Assembly (NCBI GenBank): GCA_030323885.1 | Contig: CM059194.1 | Coordinates: 2,614,495 to 2,678,494, forward strand | Direction: 5' to 3' | DNA: 64,000 nucleotides | From: Branchipolynoe longqiensis | Lineage: Eukaryota; Annelida; Polychaeta; Phyllodocida; Polynoidae | Part shown: positions 51,651 to 62,604 of the stretch, one piece after another | How positions within the stretch are numbered: position 1 is the first letter of the stretch | How the letters are laid out: each line of letters starts with the position of its first letter | Notes under the pieces: generated by a model | Told to the model about the DNA's origin: nothing | The model's database searches: none | What the model saw: only the letters and a program-made list of their open reading frames with translations | Program-made: the position numbers and the translations under genes

Positions 51651-52378
51651 TCACTTCATCTCGTCTGACACCTAGTTTATCTAGGATGCAGGTTTCAGTT
51701 GAAATCCAGAGTTTATTCACCCTATTATTGCCGCGGCCATGTTGAAACCAGACCGAGGGCACTTACATGTCTGCGAGGCGCCGCTGTATGTAAAGTAATG
51801 TGAATCCTTTTTTGTCAACCAAAACCTCTCAAAATCACTCAAATTTGAGGGTATTCATTTTTTAAAGTAACATATTCATCTTTGCATACCTGTTTTCTAT
51901 CTATTGGCCATTTTTCACGAAGATTTGGTGAGCCTTGCATGGTGATTTTCCGATTCTTTAACTACAATGTGACTGTCAACGTCAAGTCTGCATAGTTATG
52001 GCGGTATCATGTAATGCACCACTGTCAGCGTTGCTATCTGTGGAACACAGTTAAACAACTAGTCTTAGTAATTACAAATTAATAAAATCTTTAAAAGGGT
52101 TAAAATATATTTTTTAAATATATCTATGTTAAGAAAGTTATGCAATTTTGAATTTAAGAAAAGATTGGCAGCCAAGGTGAGTGACTTTGTTGACATTGCC
52201 TATGGAAATGCATTTGATCATCAATCAATCTTCATGAGAATTGACCAATAAATATTAAAAAAGGTAAGCAAAAATGATTATGATAGTTTCAAAATGTAAT
52301 ATCTTCAAATTTTACTCCTTTGCTTTATGTAGTAGTTCATGCACATCAGTACACAATAGTGTCTTATGTCCATTTCCA
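51651..52378. other. Unrecognised stretch
   Basis: AT-rich with no supported ORF or repeat. Confidence 0.35.
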
Positions 52379-52495
52379 ATACCGACGCTTCCTCAGCCTC
52401 ATTCTGATTGCCTAATTAGGTCGCACATGAATAAGGTGAATTGTGTTGGAGATGGGAACCGATACTTTATCACATCTATTCAGATATTTATATAA
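52379..52495 (+). pseudogene. Possible OTU-like protease fragment
   Basis: The frame reads LIRSHMNKVNCVGDGNRYFI. The V-x-GDGN-x-x-F core resembles the active-site motif of OTU-type cysteine proteases (G-D-G-N-C-x-F), with Arg where the catalytic Cys would be. Only about 35 residues are present and no further OTU motif follows before AT-rich sequence. A TTCCTCAG acceptor-like site at about 52388-52395 is close by. It could be a decayed host exon or transposon cargo, or chance. Bases 52496-52842 are unrecognised. Confidence 0.3.
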
Positions 52496-52842
52496 TTATA
52501 TTTAAATTCCAAGTCCGCGAGTGACAATATTCTCGCTACTGGTGAGGTCGGGCCGCTGGTGGCGCCACTGGTCGCAGGGGTGGGTCACCCATAGAGTAGT
52601 ACACCGCATAGCAGTGGTTAATAACAATACGATGATAATAGATGAAATAGGGAACTTCCCTTAGGCACCTTTATACTTGCATAATCCTCATACATCACAT
52701 GCCCTGGGTCTGGGCTCACCTGCCACTCCCTTCTTCCCTTCCTGCTTCACTAACTACATCAGCGTACATACCGTCACTCTCCTTCTCCTGCCTTCCTTAT
52801 GTGCCCGCTGCCTACCTAATTGCCTGCGGTTTGACGAATTGC

Positions 52843-53262
52843 TCTCGGCCTGTAATTTCCCATGTTTTGTTTGTCTCCATTTTTGTGAATGGGGTGATGG
52901 TTGCCATTTTCCAGTCTGAGATAAAACACCCCCGTTCAAAGATGTTGAATAGGTCTACTATAGTGGCCGGGATGGCTTGGAGTGCCTCTTTCAGTACTTT
53001 GGTTGGTATTTCATCTATTCCACTGGTTTATTTGTGTCTATGTAATTTTTTTGTGTTTTACTTCTATCATATCTGTTTTGCAGGTGGGGATTTCGTTCTG
53101 CACAGTTCCTGATCTATTTTCCCATCTTTTTTTGAATTTTTCTGACAGCTTTTGCCCTATTGTGGCGAAGTGTGTGTTCAGTTTGTTTGCTGCATCTTTG
53201 TCTGTGAGCATTGTCCCTTTTGTTATCTTGGAAGTTTATGTGCTCTTCTTTGTTACTACTAA
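52843..53262 (-). mobile_element. NADAR-LINE RT fragment
   Basis: The minus strand parallels 18720-19160 of the long copy: the region around FATIGQKLSEKF, the TNGIDEIPTKVLK-like segment, and ATITPFTKMETNKTWEITGR in shifted frame. Both ends are truncated, and neither the RT catalytic region nor the 3' tail is present, so this is a broken fragment. Confidence 0.8.
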
Positions 53263-53867
53263 CTAACATTACAACATTACAGCGACCCAACTTATATGAA
53301 TCTCCCTACATCTACCCCGATATAGCCGAACGTCAGAATCCAACCAATGACACTAACTGTCAAAGGCATATATATACTAAGCTGCCCGCCATGTGGCTGA
53401 GATCTATAAGCGCCATCATCAGTCGAAAATTACTAATGTACATTTCTTAGTTTATTCATCACTAAAAATGATTTGTAAAAATCTAAATGACTGAAGCCTG
53501 AAGACCAGTGGCTCGGCTGAGGTATTTTTGTTCAGAATGTCTACATGATCTATCAACTGCCTCACCGAGCCAAGGACGAAATGACCTAAATATACAGCCT
53601 ATGATATGGGAAGGAGTATCTTATCGCATGCACAATATTCGCTAGGACAATTTCACTACAACCTACACTTGAAACAAATGTTCGGCAGCAATCCTACCAA
53701 GTCTGGTGTAGCAGGAGGGATCTGGTTATATATGGAAGGTGAATTCAAAATATAGCTTCTAGAGTGAAGGATAGTACCTGGGGGGGAGGGGGACCAATCC
53801 CCTCCTTTCGCCCAGCGTGCTGGGTCACAGCTACAGTCCCACCTGAGGGACCAGTGGAACTCGATTT
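53263..53867. other. Unrecognised stretch
   Basis: No repeat or gene recognised. A G run occurs at 53780-53789. Confidence 0.35.
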
Positions 53868-54060
53868 ATTATCCTGTCACACCAATTGCGTATTCTCCTG
53901 TCACACGCATTTCTTACACTCCTGTCACACATGTAGCGTGTTCTCCCATCATATATGTTACATATTCTCCTGTCATGCACATTGGATGTTATCCTGTCAC
54001 ACCAATTACATATCCTCCTGTCACACAGATTATTTTCCTCCTGTTACACTACTCTAGCAA
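53868..54060. repeat. ~29-bp tandem array (TCCTGTCACAC unit)
   Basis: TATCCTGTCACACCAATT-type units recur about seven times. A further 2-3 diverged units occur at 54708-54792 (TCTCACACCTATTACTTATT, CTCCTGACACACACAGC). Bases 54061-54707 between them have no recognised repeat, and an ATG frame there shows no domain. Confidence 0.82.
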
Positions 54061-54792
54061 TAGGTATCCCAAGTGATTTTCAAAAATATTTTGGAGTTTG
54101 ATTTAATGGGGTTTAACTGTTAGTATATTTAATTTGAAATAAAATGACACTTCATTTGTCAAAATCGCTCTAATATTAAAGAAGATATGGACTTTTTTAG
54201 GTTGTTACTTAATTGGTCCCACCCAAAACTAAAAAGATAGCATTTTTGATGGCCCCAAGGATTAAAAGTAACCACCCTATCAGACTTTCTGTATTTAAAA
54301 TTTAAAATAGATGGACACAGATTTATTCAAGGACAAAATATGAGTATATGGCCTGTAGTATTGGCAACAAAATGATATCATTGGCATGATGATGCTAGCT
54401 CTGGTGAATGGGCACCAGAGGTTTGAAGAAGCAGTGTACAATTTCATGCATAAGTAAGTTGAAACAAAAGGTGATTTTCTACATAAATGGACTTGACAAA
54501 GCATTGATTGTCTGTACCTGATCAAAGTAATATCCTAATGTGGATGGTACTATTAGAAAGAAGAAATATGAAGCTTTATTTTGCTTTAGATTTTATTTCA
54601 ATTGGTGAACAACTTAGAACACACCAACATATTGAAAATGATGAATTTATGCCTCCACACAGAGATTATTGGTGGTTTGGCAAGGCACTTGGGATACCTA
54701 CTAGCAATCTCCTCTCACACCTATTACTTATTCTCCCAGTTACACACATTGCTCATTCTCCTGACACACACAGCTTATTCCACTGACACCCA

Positions 54793-55031
54793 AGCCTCAC
54801 TCCGCTTACAAAAATATCCTCCTCCTCTCCACCCCTCCACCCCCACCCTATCCACCTTAACGGCATTCCTCTCATGGTACCTCGCCCATCAGGACCCTCA
54901 CAAAAGGCGACGCCGCAGCATGTAGCTAAGCAACATGGTCACATGGGAAATCAACCGGATGTTGCGCAGTAGTAGTAGTGCCTGATGCATCGGCACAGGC
55001 ATATGGGAGAAAGTGCCTCGCGACGACAACA
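54793..55031. other. Unrecognised stretch
   Basis: A C-rich patch lies at 54829-54852. No supported gene or repeat. Confidence 0.35.
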
Positions 55032-55905
55032 ACCATATGGGATGGCCAAATGAGTTGAGCGTCCATCTCCCATTTTGGTAGATCACAGGATTCCAATCCA
55101 TGGTTTCGAACCCTGGTCGAGTCAAACCAATTACTGAAAAATGTATACTTTTCGCTTCCTAGTCAGGTGCTCAACATTTAGAATAGGGCAAGGATTGGTT
55201 GGCTCAGTGTCAGGATAATGTGACTGACTGGGATATCAGGTCATGGTGCTGGTGGCCTAATCTCGCAGTAGGCAGCACTATGAAGTCACCATGAGTGCGC
55301 ACTGTCATCAGTATGTAAAGTCGACGGCTGGCGGTTTGAGTGGTGTAGATAGGCTAATAAGAAATCACTACAGGCAAGGAAGTAAAGTAGATAAAGAGTG
55401 AAAGGTAGGAGACTCTCTCATTTATTATTTTTATAGTTTCCAGAACAAGATGGTGGTGATCACATGATCCAATCTTCCAATCCCTAACAAGCATTCCTCT
55501 ATCCACCAATGCGGGTTCAATATCCCTGTTGCCAAGGCATGGTTAGATCTGTATCTGGTGCAGTGATCCATAAATAACTCTTGGCGGGGAGCCGGTATGT
55601 GAGGCAACTTCCCAAAGACTGTCCCACCTAAGAAGTGACATTCTTTCAGGTCAAGAAGTGACCCTCTCTCTCTATACTATATTAATACACAATTTCTATC
55701 CTAATTAGTAATAGAGCACCAACTCCACATATACCTTATATGCCTTTGGTTTTACATACTATTTACCATTTTATAGACAAGTTGCAATTTATTATAGCAG
55801 AGTTCTCCATATCCCATATCTCATATATCGGACAATTTTACAAGTAGGTACCTATCCTGATGTGGCCTGAGATGTTGCCCGGATGTAAAACTCCAACAAC
55901 CAACC
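55032..55905 (+). mobile_element. SINE-A split by a solo LTR
   Basis: The head (GATGGCCAAATGAGTTGAG; TTTCGAACCCTGG as B box), body and middle lie at 55032-55313. The tail resumes at 55843 (AGTAGGTACCTATCCTGATG) and ends ACTCCAACAACCAACCAG near 55905. The SINE sequence is continuous across the LTR after allowing for the 4-bp AGTA duplication. Confidence 0.92.
55314..55842. mobile_element. Solo LTR, 529 bp, with AGTA target duplication
   Basis: Starts TGTAAAG and ends TTTTACA. AGTA at 55310-55313 and 55843-55846 is the target duplication. It shares TGTAAAG, CAGGCAAG, GTAAAG/ATAAAGAGTGAAAG and TTTATTATTTTTATAG features with the 535-bp LTR at 23313-23847, so both belong to one family with diverged interiors. 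No primer-binding site or internal region is adjacent. Confidence 0.92.
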
Positions 55906-56199
55906 AGCCTCGCGACGAAGCGTTGGTGGAAGAGAGAGAGACTGAGATAGCAGGGAGAGAGGTAGATTCCTTTGAGTATTGCCTACTTTAGCCTGAGTGG
56001 TTTGCATAGTGAGAGCTCTTTCATTATATGCGCATATTTGTGAGAACGATTCCTGTGAGGTAAGGGGCCACGCGTTAAGTACTTCAGGGCCAGGTGGATG
56101 GGTGGGTGGGGGTTGTTGTATGCTCATTGGTTGCTCGGCTGGAGAATGGCCCCTTGGGGAAGCCATATGCCCTCCAATGACTTGACAGCATGTTTGTGG

Positions 56200-56420
56200 T
56201 TAAGGTTGCTGAGTCCGACGGTTTTAAGTTTATGTCATGTTGTGTTAAATATATTAAATTCAAATGTCATAATCTACCGTACTTAATTTGAAGTGATTTT
56301 TATTTTGAATGGCTAAGTATTTAGAGATTTGATATTTATATTGTCAAATCAGGTTTGGCAAGCCTGCCAACAACCCTACCACTATATTTGTTACTGTAAT
56401 TTTCATATTTCTACACATAC
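56200..56420 (+). mobile_element. TTAAAG element fragment
   Basis: The end TTAAGGTTGCTGAGTCCGAC, then TTAATTTGAAGTGATTTTTA, GGTTTGGCAAGCCTGCCAAC and ACCACTATATTTGTTACTGT follow the family order. The right end is lost. Bases 55906-56199 and 56421-56838 are unrecognised. Confidence 0.75.
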
Positions 56421-56838
56421 ATTGTTGAAATAAAGCAGCAATTGCTAGCTTTAAATGTTGTTTTAATGTGTATGTAGAATCACTTATGCCCCTGTATGTA
56501 TACATGTCTACAGGCAGTTTTACTAAATCAAACTCTACTTTGGTCGCATCAAAAACGTAGGGGGTCACCCACAGTTGTCAACTCATGTCACGGTCGTTAA
56601 AAGGATATCACGATGCATGTGTGTTTGTAATGCAATGAATTGGTGGTGTATTAAATTACTGATATTATATAAATAAGTATTATGTTCTGTGATAACACCT
56701 TGACGTCTACTACTTTGTCGGGCCGGGCAGGGTCCGGAATGGCAGGAATGTACGTTCAGATCCGCTCTATGTAGGTCTAATACCCCCAGTCACGATGATA
56801 ACATTGCTGTGCATTCTGACCACTCAAGGTATGGTAGT

Positions 56839-57032
56839 GTCATTGGGGTGGGGGGGTGATGAAAATGGGAAATACTGCGCGTACAGCGGGACTCGAACCC
56901 ACATATCTTTGCATTCCGGGCCAGTATGCGAACCATTACACCACCTAGGCTCCGTGATATCAACACATTACCCACGCCTACCTGTCTATATGGTTACTTG
57001 CCTGAGAGGTCAGTGCAGCCTACTACAATATT
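56839..57032 (-). mobile_element. SINE-D copy
   Basis: Minus strand: block GTAGTAGGCTGCACTGACC, GGAGCCTAGGTGGTGTAATG, GGTTCGCATACTGG, GGTTCGAGTCCCGCTGTAC (intact B box), AGTATTTCCCATTTTCATCA. A complete tRNA-like region. Confidence 0.88.
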
Positions 57033-57114
57033 AAACCTTCTATGTGAATGTGTATCAGGCTTAGATGGTCAGCTGTCCGTTACAAGATGCACACTCACAG
57101 GAATTAAACACACT

Positions 57115-57346
57115 TAAACAAAATTAAATACTTTGGCCACATGATACGACACCAGGAATCACAGAGAAGAATCCGGAAGGGAAGATAGAAGGGAAAAGAC
57201 CGAGAGGGAGAAGGAGAACAACATGAATGGACAACATCACTGAGTGGACAGCAATGAGCTATGCGGAATGCGTGAGAGGAACGAATGACAGGAAGAGATG
57301 GAGGTCCATTGCAGCCAACCTTCTTCGAGAAGACGGCACCCATTGA
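57115..57346 (+). pseudogene. RTE-like LINE C-terminus
   Basis: Residues IKYFGHMIRHQESQRRI, then after a +1 shift near 57170 GKIEGKRPRGRRRTT, then a stop replacing a conserved Trp, then MDNITEWTAMSYAEC and DRKRWRSIAANLL. This is the conserved C-terminal region of RTE/BovB-type reverse transcriptases. The 3' end reads CATTGATTGATTTAAAC. Only the C-terminus is present, with frameshift and stop. Confidence 0.82.
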
Positions 57347-57736
57347 TTGATTTAAACAAAATGAAAGGTGATATAGGGAGGGCATTGAACGAAGACCACT
57401 TTTGCATGTCGTACTTCATGGGTGACCCTTTTTGCTAAAATCTCTTTAAGGAGAACTACTTCGCAGTGAGTATATCGTATTGGAAGATCGGGTGAATAGG
57501 AGAAGATGGATTAGTATCAAACTGTAGAGTTTCTTATATGTTAATTTACTGGAACACGTTCCCCGCTCCCTCCTCTCCCTCTGCCCCCCCCCCCCCCCGC
57601 CCCCCGCCCCTGCCCCCTCTCACCGCGCACAAATATTGCAGGGCATAGGACCTGTTTTTGCAGCATTGATTTGTGTTCTTGTAAATATTGTTTATTCACC
57701 GACAGTAATATGACGTACTTCTTTCCTTTTTCACAA
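57347..57736. other. Unrecognised stretch with C-rich tract
   Basis: A C tract with two single G interruptions lies at 57584-57613. No gene is seen. Confidence 0.4.
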
Positions 57737-57884
57737 GTTGCGTGGTGCGATCGTTTTGAGTTTCTTCTATTTTCTTTAAGATTAAGGCATTATTTTCTAA
57801 CTATTATCTCCATTGCCTTAGTTTGAAGTCATGTTTATATTCAATGGTTAAGTAAGAAGATATTTGAAGTGAAAATCCCATCTC

Positions 57885-58125
57885 GTGTTACACCAGACGG
57901 GATGGCCAAATGAGGTAGAGTGTCCGTCTCCCGTGTTGGTAGATCGTGCGGTCGTAGAGTTTGAACCCTGATCAAGTCAAACCAATGACTTAAAATTTGA
58001 TACTTTTCACTTCCTAGCCTGGTGCTTGGCATTCTTAGGATAGGGCAAGGAGCAGTGGAATGAGGAAGACCAATTGTTCACGATTGAAATTTCCCTCTGC
58101 TTAATCAACTAATGTACAAAACAAA
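57885..58125 (+). mobile_element. SINE-C nested in TTAAAG element
   Basis: The head GACGGGATGGCCAAATGAG, with GTTTGAACCCTGATC as B box, leads to the SINE-C tail GGAATGAGGAAGACCAATTG, TGCTTAATCAACTAATG and the end ACAAAACAAAATAAA. Pol III boxes are mostly intact. Confidence 0.88.
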
Positions 58126-58324
58126 ATAAATATCTCAAAGTAATATTAGCAAGTATGTCAATATTCTTACACCATTAGTTTAAACAGGAACAGGTTATCT
58201 TAAATTGTCTTTGTCTCCCCTTTGATACGGATATATATGTATCAATGCATACACCGGTATCTAACTTTGATATCTAGAGTCAAATCTAGGGAAGTGTTTT
58301 AGTTTTGAACATTTTTAAATTTTT

Positions 58325-58640
58325 TGTTGGTGCATAAGTTGTTTAAGCAGGGGAAATTTCAGTCATAGACGACTGGTCTTCCTCATTCCACTGCTGGTCG
58401 ATAGAAAGCCCGAGCCTACACTTTTACCGACCCAAGGGATTTTTAACTTCCCACACCACATAGACATGGCATGAGAGCAACCAGCCTTTGATGAAGCTGT
58501 AAGTTATACACAGCGGTGGAAATCCAAATTAGCAGAGCTGGGGGCACTGGGAATCGAGCCGCCGAGCCTCAGATTAGGAGTCCGACCTAGAAAAAAGTCA
58601 GACACTCTAACCACTCTGCCACAGAGAACGCCACTGATGG
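58325..58640 (-). mobile_element. SINE-I: a different tRNA-like head on the SINE-C tail
   Basis: Minus strand: head GTGGCAGAGTGGTTAGAGTG (strong A box, tRNA-Ser/Leu-like), B box GGCTCGATTCCC, a unique body (AACTTACAGCTTCATCAAAG, CCCTTGGGTCGGTAAAAGTG), then GGAATGAGGAAGACCAGTCG and TTTCCCCTGCTTAAACAACT, the SINE-C tail, ending in poly(A)-like CAACAAAAAA. Confidence 0.87.
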
Positions 58641-58796
58641 TCTTATCGGACTATGCATCTTTAAGGACGTTCAGGACGCAGCTTTTAATGCTTAATTACA
58701 AATGACTTGCTCCCCACATAGGGAAGATGGTACAGACAGAGACAGAAAGGACACCACCTGTAGGGATTCCCACAGCAGAACCTCTCTTGTAGTAAT

Positions 58797-59290
58797 GTAT
58801 TCTTACAACAGAACACCACCTGCGTTAATGTATTCTAACAACAGGACACAACCTGTATTAATGCATTCTAACAACAGGACACCACCTGTGTTAATGTATT
58901 CTAACAACAGGAGACCACCCGTATTAATGTATCTTAACAACAGGACACCACCTGTAGCAATGTATTCTAACAAGAGGTCACCACCTGTATTAATGTATTC
59001 TAACAACAGGACACCACCTGCATTAATGTATTCTAACAACAGGAGACCACCTGTGTTAATGTATTCTAACAACAGGACACCACCTGTGTTAATGTATTCT
59101 AACAACAGAACACCACCTGCGTTAATGTATTCTAACAACAGGACACAACCTGTATTAATGCATTCTAACAACAGGACACAACCTGTGTTAATGTATTCTA
59201 ACAACAGAACACCACCTGCGTTAATGTATTCTAAAAACAGTATACCACCTGTATTAATGTATTCTAACAACAAATCCCAAGCTGCATTAA
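58797..59290. repeat. 33-bp minisatellite, about 14 units
   Basis: ATGTATTCTAACAACAGGAC followed by ACCACCTGTATTA repeats every 33 bp, with variants CATTCTAAC, GAGACCACC and GCGTTA. Variants recur in blocks, for example the pair GCGTTA/ACACAACCTG at about 58821-58860 and 59117-59160, suggesting a higher-order duplication. The 11-codon period keeps both strands open. Confidence 0.96.
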
Positions 59291-59857
59291 AGTTGCCTAG
59301 TCCGATTACAGAATGACACTTTCGAAACCAGACACTGATTTAGATTAAATCTGACCATCCACTGAGGTCTTGAGGCGGTAATGACCAGACACAGCTGGTA
59401 TCAGGTTGGCCAGGAGCCACTCACAGGTGGCGCCATTGCCGCAGAAGCAGGAACTAACCCATATGACAGTAGGATAGTAGGTAATAACTAATATATAGAA
59501 GAGAACTGATAAGCGGTAGAGTCCTTGTTTAGATCCCATAATAGATTATAGAGCACATATGATTTATATATTAGTGTAATTGTCAGGCATTTGTTTACTG
59601 CATAACAGTGAAAATAAAGTTAATTTAATGGAATCTCTTTCCGCTGACGGAAGCCTACGGTGTCACAATCTCGACGTCCATTTCAAAATTAATTACAAAT
59701 GTTATCACTTCAAATATCTCCGAAGTTAGCGGTTGACGATGACAATTATTTCACACTGATGTATGATGGAATATAACAATCATTTTAATATATTTCTCTT
59801 TTTTTTTAAAACATGTCAGAAACCCAAAACCACCAGACTTTGCAACTATAATGCATT
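59289..59857 (-). mobile_element. TTAAAG element with internal insertion
   Basis: The end TTAAAGTTGCCTAGTCCGAT at 59287-59306, adjacent interior to about 59352, then a ~240-bp unrelated block (59353-59590), then family sequence (GGAAGCCTACGGTGTCACAA, TTATCACTTCAAATATCTCC, AACCACCAGACTTTGCAACT) to 59857. The unrelated block is unclassified. Confidence 0.65.
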
Positions 59858-60139
59858 ATCTCAGCATCAGACCATGTAGTTATGTATCTAAACCCTTAGG
59901 GCAGCTGGTCACGTGGGTAGCACGTGTCTGTAGAAATAATACACAGGTAGGGATCACATTGAACTATTCAGCTGACAGATATCCCACTTAGTGGCAATAT
60001 CCTACAACACAATATACTCACTTGACCCCTATTCTGAGAGTTCAATCCTGGCGGCTACTCTATTGCCTTATTTTTGCTAAGCTGTATTCTTGTATCTTTT
60101 AAAGAATCCAGTTGTATGTCTCCATCTCATTAGATAGTA
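59858..60139. other. Unrecognised stretch
   Basis: No supported feature. Confidence 0.35.
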
Positions 60140-60270
60140 AAGCTAGTACTAACATCATGTCAGCCTCTACCAGGTCCTTTGTTTCTGTCATCATCATCAT
60201 GCTGTCGGTCGCGCTGTGACAAAGACTGCTTTCATTACTTGACTGCCGCTCTCCTGTGCAGTTGTACATT
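60140..60270 (-). repeat. LTR-like repeat, second copy
   Basis: The reverse complement of CAGTCAAGTAATGAAAGCAG, GCGACCGACAGCATGATGAT matches 31275-31335. A CATCATCAT run is embedded. The 60271-60826 stretch has no recognised repeat. A 60-codon frame at 60273-60455 is discussed under rejected items. Confidence 0.6.
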
Positions 60271-60826
60271 TCATGAAAGCTGCCTGCAAAAGTGTTGAAG
60301 TGCTGCTGGCTTTTGCAAGTTACCAGCGGCACTCTCTCGGGGAGCAAGTAGAGGTTTCACACCGGCAAGAACATGTCCAGACAGGCGCAACACTATTTGT
60401 CCCTGCAGTGGCTGGTCGGGAGATTTTGGGAGTTCTATACATCAACCACCCTTGATGCTGCCAGAGTGACAAGGTTTTCTGTTTAGGGTTTACTCCCTTA
60501 GCCTTCGGTTCTGTCAAGAACCTGTACCACAAGTCAGTGGTTTACAACTCTGCAAGGCAGGGGCGTCAAACTCCCTGAGGTATTGCAATAACTGCATACT
60601 GCATTCTGTAGATAACATTTAAAGAAACAGCAGCTGGGTAGACTACTGCTTTGAGACGAGTGGGGAATGCAATATGGAATCACTACTACACCAGCAAACC
60701 TTTTTGTTTTATGTAGCGGTATCCATGGCAACAGCATAACATGCCCATTGGGTTTGGTATTATCGAACCACCCTCATTGAAGTGTCGTTAGTAGGGCTTC
60801 TGTCATTAGGAACTTTGTTATCTCAA

Positions 60827-61035
60827 TTCATCATCATCATCATCATCATCATCGTCACTCGCTTAATAACGGAATCCATTGGAGGAACACAGATGACTTT
60901 GTAACCAGTTTTCTCCATTTCTCCCTGTTCTTCACTGCCCTCTGGGACTTACCCACCGCCTTTTCTTCTTCCCCATCTCTTGGGGCAGCGGGTAGGTCCT
61001 TTAATCTTATATGGGAAAGTAGACTTTCCCTTCCT
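60827..61035 (-). mobile_element. RTE-like LINE 3' end with ATG microsatellite tail
   Basis: The minus strand reads GKSQRAVKNREKWRKLVTKS then S-V and a terminal stop, the usual C-terminus of RTE-type ORF2, followed within 30 bases by (ATG)n at 60826-60852. A 3' microsatellite tail is typical for RTE elements. Only the last ~40 codons are recognised. Bases 61036-61704 are unrecognised apart from a B-box-like GAGGGTTCGAGTCTCA at 61562-61577. Confidence 0.75.
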
Positions 61036-61704
61036 CCACAAGTCTCCCAGTTTTGGGTGAAATAGCTGATGTCAACACGGCATCACTGGGCGGATATCCT
61101 CATGGTACGAAGACACGGACCAGATGGGCGGAAGGGTTCCACAAACTCAACGGCCACATGTCCGACCTGGAGACGGATGGACTCCATCAGGTTGTTCTTC
61201 ACTGGACCATGGGATGCAATGAATATCAGTTGTGCATGTTAATTCTAACATGGGTAATTCACACACAAGACTGGACACCGGACGCTTACCAATGCGATAC
61301 TGTGCCACCACCTCGTGGATCCTGCCCGAACTAACCAACCAGCGGCCACCATCGCTCCAGTGGCGCCACCTTCAGGAACCTGGCTCATTACCCATATGCT
61401 CGATAGGTGGCAAACAATCTCAAATTTCCCTCCAATTCGGTCACATGACCCTACGGTGGTTTGAACTCCACGCACAACCGTCGCAGCCGCCATCTTCGCA
61501 CCATCCAGCTTTCTTCGCCCACCCACCCACACCACTAGATAAAGCTTGAATCTATAGGGTTGAGGGTTCGAGTCTCACTGACCCATTCATCAGCAGTGGA
61601 CCCGAGGAAGCAGAACGACGGCGGTGGCAGTTCCGGTTCCATCAACTCATACCTGTAGCAATAACATAACTGATAAAATAAAGCCATTGTACCAAACGCT
61701 GTCT

Positions 61705-61773
61705 CCTGTTGTGAATTATCGAGGTACCAAACTATGCTGCCGACATGGTGCAAAACAACAACCAATCAATCAT
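61705..61773 (+). mobile_element. RNH-LINE 3' tail fragment
   Basis: TGTTGTGAATTATCGAGGTA, TATGCTGCCGACATGGTGC, then CAACCAATCAATCATC. It matches the terminal 80 bp of the RNH-LINE. Confidence 0.75.
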
Positions 61774-61924
61774 CGGGAGGTTCCGTGTGCTGAATTACCC
61801 ATGTTGCTCTGCAACATGAACAATTCTCATTGATAATCCACTGTTCCATTCGACTCTCACTGCGGTCTCTACTTCCCTTGTTCAAAGTTAGGTAACTCTA
61901 CCTGCCCAAGTGAGACCCAGTAAG

Positions 61925-62003
61925 GTAGATTATAACAATTAAGCTCATATATTTATCTCAGAAAATAACAGAAACTCACATCGGAGTGTGCAACTTTAAA
62001 ACT
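61925..62003 (-). mobile_element. TTAAAG element end fragment
   Basis: GGTAGATTATAACAATTAAG, TATTTATCTCAGAAAATAAC and CATCGGAGTGTGCAACTTTA follow the order of the family's end. Bases 62004-62332 are unrecognised. Confidence 0.7.
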
Positions 62004-62332
62004 GCAGTGACAGCAAGTAGTGTGCTGTGTACTTACACAAACCGGAAGTTCCCATCACTAACGCTTAGCAGATCACCCCGCCTTCGCGGAACTCACGATT
62101 TGGCCTGCCTGTGGGCGTGAGCATTGCTTCATGTGGGCGGAGAGATTTAAAATGCCGGAGGCTGAGGCCCATTTAAAATCATTCCACCCATAGAGGCAGG
62201 ATTATTTATATAAGACGCGTGCACATTTGCAAAGGCTCTGTTTTTCTTCATCGGACATTATATATTGAGTTATTTCGCTGTTTGCTCTGTAACCATATTG
62301 TACTTGTCTCCATCGTCTTGTGTGGCCATACT

Positions 62333-62494
62333 GTGAATGAGTGGGATATCGGGTCATGGTGTCCGTAGCCTTAATTTCCAGTGGGGAAGCACTATATAGT
62401 CACAATGAGTGCGCACTGTCACAAGTCGGTGCCCGTCCTGATATGACCTTAGATGTTGCTAGGATGCGAAACTCCAACAACCAACTAACCAATC
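62333..62494 (+). mobile_element. SINE-A/B body and tail, head lost
   Basis: TGAGTGGGATATCGGGTCAT, CACAATGAGTGCGCACTGTC, CCGTCCTGATATGACCTTAG, ACTCCAACAACCAACTAACC. 5'-truncated. Confidence 0.87.
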
Positions 62495-62604
62495 CAGTGT
62501 GACCAAATTCAACTAATCCTGCACTATTACACCAGAGATGCTTCAGTCCTCAGGGTTCTTCCACAGGTCCTTCTGGGCAGGTCCCTTAGAAACATTAGAA
62601 CATA

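Larger units (their letters stand above)
57737..58665 (+). mobile_element. TTAAAG element carrying two nested SINEs
   Basis: The left end ACAAGTTGCGTGGTGCGATC, AGTTTGAAGTCATGTTTATA and the middle AGATATTTGAAGTGAAAAT are followed by a SINE-C insertion. The element resumes at about 58130 (AATATTAGCAAGTATGTC), then takes SINE-I, and finishes with ATCGGACTATGCATCTTTAA at 58646-58665. Confidence 0.8.

Noticed and set aside
58702..59316. 204-codon protein MYSNNRTPPVL repeats
   Set aside because: The 33-bp period alone explains the open frame; the opposite strand is open as well, and the start lies in unrelated sequence.
60273..60455. 60-codon ATG frame ending VAGREILGVLYINHP
   Set aside because: The ending loosely recalls a GAF-domain strand, but there are no other motifs, no splice support, and a repeat lies next to it.
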